This document shows, one piece after another, positions 53,801 through 63,270 of a DNA stretch of 64,000 nucleotides. Position numbers and translations under genes: made by a program. How positions within the stretch are numbered: the first letter of the stretch is position 1; each line of letters starts with the position of its first letter. The notes beneath the pieces were generated by a model that was given only the letters and a program-made list of their open reading frames with translations, was not told the origin of the DNA and made no database searches. Origin of the DNA: Oegoconia quadripuncta (lineage: Eukaryota > Arthropoda > Insecta > Lepidoptera > Autostichidae); NCBI GenBank assembly GCA_949316235.1, contig OX438755.1, positions 18,862,151 to 18,926,150 of the forward strand. Reading direction: 5' to 3'.

Positions 53801-54103
53801 TTTTCCTAAATGATGCTATATTTTTTAGATTAATTAATAAGGAAATTATTTAAACTACAGTGTCTGACAGCCCTACGCACTTTTTATAGCCGACAATTTG
53901 TCTAGTATACGGAGATTAAAAACCAGTGGCAATAGTAACTCCTGCTTCCCCATGTCCAACCCGAGAGCGGAAATTAATGTAATTATCTTGAGCAACTTCA
54001 TCTATATTTACGAGTTTATGCAAAAAGTTAATACTTTTAATACCTTTATTAAAACATTATCCTAATTAAATGACTCCAAAATGAAGGAGAGTGTATCAAG
54101 CCA

Positions 54104-56530
54104 CGTCTATAACAACGTTGTTTCATTGTTTATTTGTGTTATTTGAAAACAACTTCTTTGTTTTTATGTTTATGGTTCAAACTCGATGCCTAAGATACAG
54201 GTAAAACACTTACCTAGTTTATGCATGTTTATGGTTCAAACTCGATGCCTAAGATACAGGTAAAACACTTACCTAGTTTATGCATGTTTATGGTTCAAAC
54301 TCGATGCCTAAGATACAGGTAAAACACTTACCTAGTTTATGCATCACACTTGATATAATTAATTGAAAAACTTAAGCAAAATTATTCTAAATTACTTTAA
54401 AAAACCTAATTAAGATGTCTTTGACATGTTATTAATATTAAATTATTTTGTTTTGCTACGCTCAATTTGTATTTAGATTCGTTATACTGAAATAAATTTT
54501 ATCTTATCATGTCTCGACTCGTCTCGTCTCGTCTCGCCTCGCCTCCTCTCATCTCATCTTAATTTATATTTTCTTATCTTAAAGTCTATGTTCCCCCGTA
54601 TGTAGATTTTTTATGTATGATCACGAACATGTTCGTCAATTGTTATCCGATTTTATAATTGTTATTTTGTTTGATAGGATTTATAACAACGTTGTTTCAT
54701 TGTTTATTTGTGTTATTTGAAAACAACTTCTTTGTTTTTATGTTTATGGTTCAAACTCGATGCCTAAGGTAAAGGTAAAACATAAACACTTACCTAGTTT
54801 AGACATCACACTAATATAATTAATTGAAAAACTTAAGCAAAATTATTCTAAATTACTTTAAATAACCTAATTAAGATTTCTTTGACATGTTATTAATATT
54901 AAATTATTTTGTTTTGCTACGCTCAATTTGTATTTAGATTCGTTATACTGAAATAAATTTTATCTTATCATGTCTCGACTCGTCTCGTCTCGTCTCGCCT
55001 CGCCTCCTCTCATCTCATCTTAATTTATATTTTCTTATCTTAAAGTCTATGTTCCCCCGTATGTAGATTTTTTATGTATGATCACGAACATGTTCGTCAA
55101 TTGTTATCCGATTTTATAATTGTTATTTTGTTTGATAGGATTTATAACAACGTTGTTTCATTGTTTATTTGTGTTATTTGAAAACAACTTCTTTGTTTTT
55201 ATGTTTATGGTTCAAACTCGATGCCTAAGGTAAAGGTAAAACATAAACACTTACCTAGTTTAGACATCACACTTGATATAATTAATTGAAAAACTTAAGC
55301 AAAATTATTCTAAATTACTTTAAATAACCTAATTAAGATTTCTTTGACATGTTATTAATATTAAATTATTTTGTTTTGCTACGCTCAATTTGTATTTAGA
55401 TTCGTTATACTGAAATAAATTTTATCTTATCATGTCTCGACTCGTCTCGTCTCGTCTCGCCTCGCCTCCTCTCATCTCATCTTAATTTATATTTTCTTAT
55501 CTTAAAGTCTATGTTCCCCCGTATGTAGATTTTTTATGTATGATCACGAACATGTTCGTCAATTGTTATCCGATTTTATAATTGTTATTTTGTTTGATAG
55601 GATTTATAACAACGTTGTTTCATTGTTTATTTGTGTTATTTGAAAACAACTTCTTTGTTTTTATGTTTATGGTTCAAACTCGATGCCTAAGGTAAAGGTA
55701 AAACATAAACACTTACCTAGTTTAGACATCACACTTGATATAATTAATTGAAAAACTTAAGCAAAATTATTCTAAATTACTTTAAATAACCTAATTAAGA
55801 TTTCTTTGACATGTTATTAATATTAAATTATTTTGTTTTGCTACGCTCAATTTGTATTTAGATTCGTTATACTGAAATAAATTTTATCTTATCATGTCTC
55901 GACTCGTCTCGTCTCGTCTCGCCTCGCCTCCTCTCATCTCATCTTAATTTATATTTTCTTATCTTAAAGTCTATGTTCCCCCGTATGTAGATTTTTTATG
56001 TATGATCACGAACATGTTCGTCAATTGTTATCCGATTTTATAATTGTTATTTTGTTTGATAGGATTTATAACAACGTTGTTTCATTGTTTATTTGTGTTA
56101 TTTGAAAACAACTTCTTTGTTTTTATGTTTATGGTTCAAACTCGATGCCTAAGGTAAAGGTAAAACATAAACACTTACCTAGTTTAGACATCACACTAAT
56201 ATAATTAATTGACAAACTTAAGCAAAATTATTCTAAATTACTTTATATAACCTAATTAAGATTTCTTTGACATGTTATTAATATTAAATTATTTTGTTTT
56301 GATACGCTCAATTTGTATTTAGATTCGTTATACTGAAATAAATTTTATCTTATCATGTCTCGACTCGTCTCGTCTCGTCTCGCCTCGCCTTCTCTCATCT
56401 CATCTTAATTTATATTTTCTTAACTTAAAGTCTATGTTCCCCCGTATGTAGATTTTTTATGTATGATCACGAACATTTTCGTCAATTGTTATCCGATTTT
56501 ATAATTGTTATATTGTTTGATAGGATTTAT
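54104..56530. repeat. Tandem array, five copies of about 462 bp
   Basis: Units start at AACAACGTTGTTTCATTG (54111, 54685, 55146, 55608, 56070). Each holds TTCAAACTCGATGCCTAAG, AATTAATTGA, a (CTCGT/CTCGC)n segment, GTTCCCCCGTATGTAGATTT and ATCACGAACATGTTCGTC. Spacing is 461-462 bp except for the first unit, which has an internal triplication. The middle units are nearly identical, implying recent expansion or homogenisation. The last unit is the most diverged. No frame is conserved. Confidence 0.96.
54167..54343. repeat. 59-bp triplication inside the first array unit
   Basis: TGTTTATGGTTCAAACTCGA, TGCCTAAGATACAGGTAAAA, CACTTACCTAGTTTATGCA is repeated three times without change. Confidence 0.95.
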
Positions 56531-56582
56531 CACCAGCGTAGCCCTACATAAATTTGATTAGATCTGATAATGCACTCCGGAG

Positions 56583-56662
56583 ATAATAATAATAATAAAT
56601 ATCTTTGCACATACAAACAGCGCCATCTTGTTCCACACTAAGCAACTAGGTTTGTATTATGA
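56583..56662 (-). mobile_element. SINE-B tail fragment
   Basis: A (TAA)n tail, CACATACAAACAGCGCCATC, TTGTTCCACACTAAGCAACT and AGGTTTGTATTATG on plus. Confidence 0.75.
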
Positions 56663-57256
56663 TTTTGGTATTGTAATATTGGAGATAGAGAGCCTTACTG
56701 AAGTGAGTTGTTTTGTCAATTGGTGTCAATTATTTGATTAGTGCAAATGTAATAGCAGATTGGCGAAACACTGAAGGTTTGACTTGATGGATGCCTAGCA
56801 AACAAACTGAAGTAACGTAATGTTGAAGATGAGACACGAAAGCCTTAGCTCTTAGGCTTTGACTTATCAAAGCCTATTAAGCAATCGAACTGACAGACGT
56901 AGTGAAATTTGACCTTTTGGCGATACATTACAGCACGGCTTTCAAATGGTTCAAAAGTATGGAAGGCGTGATCAATTAAAAAGAAACAAATTCGATGAGG
57001 GGTCGGGATTCAATCCCTGTCTTCTGGTTCGGAAATTCGGCATTTGGTTTCTTATGTTATGTAATATAAAAATGAATCTCAGATTATGTAATATAGAAAA
57101 CTAGAGATAAACAACTCTTTGTAATATTTTAAGAGAACAGTTGGTAATACAATTATGGTAGCAGGTGTTTATTTATACATATACTAGCTTTCCGCCCGCG
57201 GCTTCGCCTGCGTGGAATAACTTTATCGCGGAAATTTGTTTATCCCGCAGGAACTA

Positions 57257-57590
57257 TTAACCGCCTCCGTGGCTCAATGTAAACAACGTTGGGTTTACGA
57301 TTCATAGGTCGCGGGTTCGATCCCCAGCAGGGTACATGTTTAAGTACTCGGTTTGGTTGATGGTAGGGCATTTTAAAATGTCCGCCCGGCTAGCTACCAC
57401 CATCTGATCTAAATCTGCCGCCAAGCAGTAATGTTAATAGCATTGTTGTGTTGCGGTTGTCACAGATAAGATAGCCAATCCCCCAAATGTGTTGGGGTTT
57501 CCGGGTCAGTGCGCTTCCACCTTCGACTTCATCTTCACTTAACATCAGGTGTGATTGAGGTCAAGTACCAACCCGTTGTGGATAAAAAAA
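57257..57590 (+). mobile_element. SINE-A, full length, with target duplication
   Basis: The head CCGCCTCCGTGGCTCAATGT, B box GGTTCGATCC, body CGGCTAGCTACCACC, tail GTTGTGGATAAAAAAA. GAACTA at 57251-57256 is repeated at 57591-57596 and restores the broken repeat H, giving the clearest boundaries for this family. Confidence 0.93.
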
Positions 57591-57644
57591 GAACTACTCA
57601 CTTTATCGGGATAAAAACTATCCTATGTTAAGACATAGTATATA

Positions 57645-57962
57645 TTTTATTTTATTTATTTTTTATTTTATTTTCTTGGGAAAACCAACAGCTGTTTTAC
57701 AAATTATCACTTAAACTAAGAAACTGAAAGCCAATTAGAGGTTGCCACTGATATAACCTACTTAAACTTAATAAAAAATAAAAAACTATACATTGCAATC
57801 AGAGAACGGTTGGAAAAATTAATCTAATTATAAACAATCTATAGATAGGATATCCTTGCATCGCCAATCCAAAAATCAACCGAGTCACAGCAGTATTAGG
57901 TTACTTTCCGACCATAAAAAAACGTCTACTCAATGTGTTCCTTGCCGATGTAACGCTAGTAC
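57645..57962 (-). mobile_element. Retroposon-like insertion in repeat H
   Basis: It starts with a T-rich run (TTTTATTTTATTTATTTTTT), as an inverted A-rich tail would, then GGGAAAACCAACAGCTGTTT. The family is not recognised; it is defined by its position inside repeat H. Confidence 0.5.
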
Positions 57963-58555
57963 AAAATAGGTCCAATATATCCAGGGTATATTCTACCTAT
58001 ATACCAAATTTCATCCAAATCTATTCATCAGTTTCGTCGTGGTTGAGCAACAAACAAACAAACAATTATCCAAACATTCGCATTTATAATAGTAGTTTTC
58101 GCATTTATATTAGTAGTTTTCACATTTATATTAGTAGGATGTAGGAGTAAGTCTAAAGGGAAATTGTTATTCAAGTTTACCTGATGGTTTACCTGTCACA
58201 TGATGACATGATAGGTGTTAAGGAAAACAAAACAATATCCATCCTCCAAAAAACACCATAAAAACTTACACAAGCTACGTTGATTATATGGCTGACTATA
58301 CATAATCTATTTGAGCAATTTATGTAGGCCACTGTTTGTTTCTGAAATTAATAAATAAAAACAAAATAAAACCTTTTTATTTTTGTTACGTATATGCAGT
58401 ATCCATCTATATGTATGTATATAGCTATTTATGTATATAATATATATGTATAAATGTATGGTTTACATTTCTGTTTATTAAATAAGTAATTATTTATGTA
58501 GGTATTTCATATCTGCATCCGTATTTTGCACAGCCTGCCTTTTCTATAAAGTTAT

Positions 58556-58808
58556 ACTGTTTGGTGTAATGGTTAGCAACTTTGACCACTATACCAAAAG
58601 GTTGCGGGTTCGAATCCCGCTAGGGGCATATGTTTGTGTGATAAATACGGACATGTGTACCCGAGTTATGGATATTGTCATTTATAATAAGTATTTAATT
58701 CCAAAAAAAATGTATTTATGTATTATATCAACCATCTGGTATCCACAACACAAGCATATAGTTGCTTACTGTGGAACTAGATGGCGCTGTGTGTATGTCT
58801 AAGGATAT

Positions 58809-58851
<43 letters not shown>

Positions 58852-58857
58852 TTATAC
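58556..58857 (+). mobile_element. SINE-B with long (TTTA)n tail
   Basis: ACTGTTTGGTGTAATGGTTA, B box GGTTCGAATCC, GTGTGATAAATACGGACATG, ATCAACCATCTGGTATCCAC, TAGATGGCGCTGTGTG and about 12 TTTA units (58808-58857). Confidence 0.92.
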
Positions 58858-58893
58858 TCCCTCACCCAAAGGTTGCCTGGAAGAGAGAGAGAG

Positions 58894-58968
58894 AAAGGAG
58901 AATATACATTTTACAAAACACAATTTTACAAAGCAGTATTGTGCTTTGTAAAATGTATATTCTCCTTT
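58894..58968. repeat. Near-perfect hairpin, 31-bp arms and 13-nt loop
   Basis: AAAGGAGAATATACATTTTA followed by CAAAACACAAT pairs with its inverse at 58938-58968 with one mismatch. It sits directly before the GTGCAATAAAGTGTATTTG retroposon tail (58969-59000). Confidence 0.9.
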
Positions 58969-59532
58969 TGTGCAATAAAGTGTATTTGTATTGTATTGTA
59001 ACCTTTATATAAAAAAAAAATGATTCTGAGAACAGAGTACCACTCGTACAGTCACACTCGCTATTTGTTTCCAATTAGCGAAGTTGAGTAACTTCTGGCA
59101 CGGTAAGTCTTTTGGAGAACACGTTAACCAATCTTTCCTACCCCCGTAGCATGACATTGTCGCGCGTGACGTTGTAATGAGAGTGGGATAGTTGTATATT
59201 TCGTCCAAGCGAATGAGCAGGGCAAATATTATCTCGAGCGGCCAGCTAAATCGGAACGTCTGTTAATACTAGATGAAGGGAAAGTAGCTAATTTTAACAA
59301 AATAAACCAGCAAATTTGTATTCTTAACTTTTCTTAATTTTTATTAACAAATTCTTTAAAATTTGAAGTGACATTATGTTTAATAACGTTGTCTTGAATT
59401 TGAGACACATTGTTTATTAGTGAGATTTAATGCAAATTATTAAACCTATCGATTGGAGCAATAAAAATACAGGAAAGTAATTATGCACTGAATTTCTGTT
59501 GATTCGACACCGGCAAATTATATAACCAAATG

Positions 59533-59836
59533 CGTCGGTGGCTCAGCGGTTAAGACGTTGTCTCCCAATTTGGGAGGTCCGGTTTCGATTCCCAGGCAGG
59601 CAATGTACCAATGAGTTTTTCAATTTAATTTATGTGCATTTATCCGACTGCTCTTAAAACAGTGAAGAAAAACATCGTGAGAAAACCTGCATGCCTAAGA
59701 AATAAAAATTCAAAGGCATGTGAAATACCGAACCCGCATTGGGCCAACGTGGTGGACTATGGCCCATACTCCCTCATATACGAGGGAAGGCCTATATCTC
59801 CGCAGTGGGTTTACAGACTGATGATGATGATGACAT
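59533..59836 (+). mobile_element. SINE-D, full length
   Basis: GCGTCGGTGGCTCAGCGGTT (A box region), GGTTTCGATTCCCAGGCAGG (B box), ACCAATGAGTTTTTC, AAACATCGTGAGAAAACCTG, GCCAACGTGGTGGACTATGG and CTCCGCAGTGGGTTTACAGA with a (TGA)n tail. This organisation is that of a widespread lepidopteran SINE type. Three head fragments and this complete copy are present. Confidence 0.9.
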
Positions 59837-59869
59837 AACCAAATTGAGTGCTGGCTTATTTTGTTATAT

Positions 59870-60112
59870 AGACGACCGTTTGGTGTAGTGGATAGTGACC
59901 CTATCAGCGAAACCAACGGTTGCGGGTTCGAATCCCGCGACGGGTAAATGTTTGTGTGATGAATACGAACATTTATTCCCGAGTCATGGATGTTTATATA
60001 AATATTTATGTATGTTTATCCGTTATCTAGTATCTATAGCACAAGCTTTGCTTAGGTTGGGACTAGATGATTGGTGTAAGTGTCCGAAATATTTATTTAT
60101 TTATTTATTATC
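59870..60112 (+). mobile_element. SINE-C, full length
   Basis: GACGACCGTTTGGTGTAGTG, GATAGTGACCCTATCAGCGA, B box GGTTCGAATCC, GAGTCATGGATGTTTATATA, TTGGGACTAGATGATTGGTG and a (TTTA)n tail. Confidence 0.92.
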
Positions 60113-60180
60113 CGAGTCAGTCGGATCCTGCCCCAGGAAGGATAGTAATGTTTTCCGAGTGTATGTATGTAGATTTCTAT
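60113..60180 (+). repeat. Repeat E, first 60 bp
   Basis: CAGGAAGGATAGTAATGTTT, TCCGAGTGTATGTATGTAG, then a run of T at 60182-60206. Confidence 0.55.
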
Positions 60181-60423
60181 GTTTTTTTTTTTTTTTTTTT
60201 TTTTTAAGTAATTTAAATCTCCACAGACACATGGTCCGTGCTCTTGTTTACAAAAATATAATTTATAAATTAACTTGTCTCTTTTTACATTTTATACTCT
60301 AAAGACTACGACTATGCTTAAATCTAAAACAGTGAGTTCTTGTTCTTTATGTATGTATATATATATATCTTCCCTTTGTCATATTCTTATTATTATTATT
60401 TTTAATTATTTCTATTCTCGATA

Positions 60424-61495
60424 TGAAATGAAATGAAATGAAATGAAATGAAATGAAATGAAAATCATTGAAATGAAATGAAAATCATTTATTCATGTAG
60501 GCAATACAATATGCACTTATGAACGTCATTTGTTTTTTAAACTACCACTAGCTCGGAACGCGACCACTACTGAGAAGAGCTAGCGAGAAACTCAGAGGGT
60601 TTGTCTCTTTTCAATAAATCATGTACAATCAAGAAAGGTTACAACAATTTTATATATCGAGTAGAGGAGCCGTTTAATCCCATGGATTACTTTCATTAAT
60701 ATAGTCTGAAATTTTGTAATATCCCTTTTTACATAATTTTTGTTTTATAATAAGTTTAAATTTATTAAGCGGAAGATTCCGTATATCCATGGGAACCTTG
60801 TTGTAGAAGCGCACACATTGACCTCTGAATGACTTATTAACTTTACTAAGTCTACTAAAAGGTATAGCTAATTGATTTTTGCTCCTTGTATTGACATTAT
60901 GTCGGTCACAATGTTTCTCGAATGAATATATATTTCTCTTAACATATACAAGATTTTCATATATATATTGTGACGAAAATGTTAAAATATTAATTTCTTG
61001 AAATATTTGTCTTAATGTATCTCTTGACCTTAATTTATAAATTGCACGAATAGCTCGTTTCTGTAAGAGAAATATGCTATCTGTATCAGCAGCGTTTCCC
61101 CACAGCAAGATACCATATGACATCAAGCTGTGAAAGTAGCTGAAGTAGACTAAGCGCGCTGTTTCAATATCACAGATATTTCGAATTTTCTTAACAGCAT
61201 ATGCGGCAGAACTGAGTCTTTTCATTAGTTTTTTAATATGGGGTCCCCACTGTAACCGAGAATCTAAAGTCATACCAAGGAATACAGTTGTGTCCACAAG
61301 TTCCAACTGTTCATGTTTAATTCTTATTTTGGTGGCAACCTGTTCAACATTAGGTAATGAAAATCTAAGACATTTCGTTTTGTTCTCATTAAGGAGCAAG
61401 TTATTGACTGTGAACCATTCGACTATTTTTGAGACAGCATTATTCACTTCGTCATATGCTAATTGATATCTGTCAACGATATAATTATGGTATGT
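60424..61495 (-). mobile_element. CR1/Rex1-like retrotransposon, 3' kilobase
   Basis: The minus frame from 61447 to 60674 (257 codons, open a little further upstream) has the end of the reverse transcriptase and its thumb: LLLNENKTKCLRFS, VDTTVFLGMTLDSRLQW, GPHIKKLMKRLSSAAYAVKK, ARLVYFSYFHSLMSYGILLW, GNAADTDSIFLLQKRAIRAI, then FYNKVPMDIRNLPLN near the C-terminus. The YLG-type motif is FLG. Endonuclease and catalytic YADD are missing through 5' truncation. A 3' UTR and (GAAAT)n tail (60424-60475) follow. The frame is intact, so the insertion is fairly young. Confidence 0.88.
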
Positions 61496-61539
61496 AAAAT
61501 TTTAAATATTTGTTTATTTCTATGATGATTACAACTGAT

Positions 61540-61735
61540 TACAATTCAAGGGGAGGAGATTTCTATGTTACCTCCTGCTAGAAAAAACGGATTGATAAAT
61601 TTTGAAGTGTAAAGTGTCGGTCGGTTCGTCTTGATCTCCACAGTGTCACATTTGATAGTAAAAAATTCAATATGGCGCCCGCAAAATACCAATATACTTC
61701 TGGGGTTTGTTTAATTTTTAAACAGTTATTCTACA
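61540..61735 (-). repeat. Repeat E, shortened
   Basis: AAATTTTGAAGTGTAAAGTG, TCGGTTCGTCTTGATCTCCA, AATATGGCGCCCGCAAAATA and TTCTGGGGTTTGTTTAATTT have the E order. They read on plus as in the other plus copies, so orientation is plus for the 3' part; the 5' end (ATTCAAGGGGAGGAGATTTC) is atypical. Confidence 0.5.
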
Positions 61736-62534
61736 AAAAAATAATGCTTTATAACGCTATTGTTCCTATTTAATATTTTCCCTTCATATGCCGTTGACTT
61801 AGTGCAGCCAGTATAATTCATATTTACAGTCGTATTAATAAATAATTTAAAAGAAAAATAATAATATAATTGGAATACAATGGTAAAAATACATATGATA
61901 ATATAATAGGTTAAATATGTAGCTTGTAAATAATGTATTAAGAATTTTATGTAATTATTTAAATTAGTGCATGCTACTCTCTCATGTTGATGTGCCTTCA
62001 CAAGGTCCTTATTGATACAGTACACTATAATGTCATCAAAAACAAAACATAAGGAATGCAATAAATAATTTGAATTTGAGTTTGAGTAATTTGCCACAAG
62101 TTTTCCTACTTCCTAGAAACTGTAAGCTTTAAAATTGAATGTAAAAATCAAGGTGAAACTACACCTCACTCTAAGTTTCCCAACTCTATAACTATTCAAC
62201 TTATGTGTGCTCGTTGCAGCTCTTACCAAAAATTACTAAGCTTTGTTTTTAAATTGGCCAAAACAACTCGAACCGAGGAAAGTTCGAGAAGGAAATCAAA
62301 AGCAATAATAAAAGTAGCTGAGTAAGAATGCGAGGGAATTCCTCTTTGTACCAACCCTATACTCAAGTTATTGTGTGTGTTTGTTTGATGGAGGAAGGAA
62401 ATGAAAAATCTTCTGTGCGAACGGATATACTCGTGCGTTATTATAGTCAGAAATATGTTACCTACTTGTAGTAGTAAAACAATTAAATGCTTCAATTGGT
62501 TGACTCCAGTATCAGCGAATTGGACAGTGACAGT

Positions 62535-62770
62535 GACGACCTGTTTGGTGACTACACCAGAGTTGCAAACCACTAGGTTTGCAACTCTGACCACTATACC
62601 AAAAGTTTGCGGTTTCGAATCCCGCTAGGGGCATATCTTTGTGTGATGAATACGGACATGTGTACCCGAGTTATGGATGTTTTCATTTATTGATTGAGGT
62701 CAAGTACGAGCCCGTCGTGCATAAAAAAAATATATGTATTTATTTACAAAAAAAAATGTATTATTACTTA
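62535..62770 (+). mobile_element. Chimeric SINE: SINE-B with SINE-A tail, first copy
   Basis: The SINE-B head GACGACCTGTTTGGTG is disrupted by a 13-bp-arm hairpin (62559-62588). The B box, GTGTGATGAATACGGACATG and GTTATGGATGTTTTCATTTA follow. Then the SINE-A tail TTGAGGTCAAGTACGAGC, CCGTCGTGCATAAAAAAAA (62691-62730) appears, followed by more SINE-B body (TGTATTTATTTACAAAAA). Confidence 0.85.
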
Positions 62771-62772
62771 TA

Positions 62773-62950
62773 CGATCTGTTTGGTGTAGTGGTTAGAAAC
62801 TCGGCTGTTATACCAAAAGGTCGCGGGTTCGAATCCCGCGAGGGGCGTATGTTTGTATGATGAATACGGACATGTGTACCCGAGTTATGGATGAGTTTCA
62901 TTTATTGATTGAGGTCAAGTACGAACCCGTCGAGCATAAAAAAAAAGCAA
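62773..62950 (+). mobile_element. Chimeric SINE: SINE-B head, SINE-A tail, second copy
   Basis: ACGATCTGTTTGGTGTAGTG, B box GGTTCGAATCC, GATGAATACGGACATGTGTA, then TTTCATTTATTGATTGAGGT, CAAGTACGAACCCGTCGAGC and ATAAAAAAAAAA. It ends at the SINE-A-type A-run with no SINE-B 3' half, so it has the form of a finished retroposon with a hybrid composition. Confidence 0.85.
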
Positions 62951-62986
62951 TATTTAAGTATTCTTCTACTTATTTTCGACTTCGAC

Positions 62987-63130
62987 ATATACACATCGCC
63001 ATTAAGTTCCACACTAAGCAACTAGGCTTGTATCATGGATACAATCAACAATCTGGTATCTATAATACAAGCCTAGTTGCTTAGTGTGGAACTAGATGGC
63101 GCTGTGTGTATGTGCAAAGATATTCATTTA
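62987..63130. mobile_element. Palindrome of two SINE-B tails
   Basis: GTTCCACACTAAGCAACTAG, GCTTGTATCATGGATAC (inverted tail, 63006-63042) is followed after about 15 bp by GTATCTATAATACAAGCCTA, GTTGCTTAGTGTGGAAC (63056-63092) and the normal end TAGATGGCGCTGTGTG with TTATTTATTT. The arms could pair over about 45 bp. Confidence 0.88.
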
Positions 63131-63214
63131 TTATTTATTTATGTTCGTTCCATAGCAGCATTTTAAAATATGCTACATTGTTTCTTTTACTATGTTTTAC
63201 CGTGATGAAAATTA

Positions 63215-63270
63215 GTTTTTATTTCGAGATCAACACAAACGAAGTCGCGGGCGGAAGGTAAGTAAATTAT
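63215..63270 (-). repeat. Repeat H head fragment
   Basis: ACGAAGTCGCGGGCGGAAGG on plus is the inverse of the start of repeat H. Confidence 0.45.

Larger units (their letters stand above)
57180..58140 (+). repeat. Repeat H split by two insertions
   Basis: ACTAGCTTTCCGCCCGCGGC, TTATCGCGGAAATTTGTTTA and ATCCCGCAGGAACTA (to 57256) continue at 57591 with GAACTACTCACTTTATCGGG, and at about 57962 with ATATCCAGGGTATATTCTAC to CATTTATAATAGTAG. A SINE-A (57257-57590) and a further AT-rich segment (57645-57962) interrupt it. Confidence 0.78.

Noticed and set aside
54104..56530. CRISPR-like or regularly spaced repeat
   Set aside because: Units are contiguous 462-bp tandem copies with no variable spacers, in a eukaryotic intron.
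62223..62594. 123-codon minus-strand frame
   Set aside because: It overlaps the head of a SINE and the rest has no recognisable motif. It is possibly part of an unrecognised repeat.
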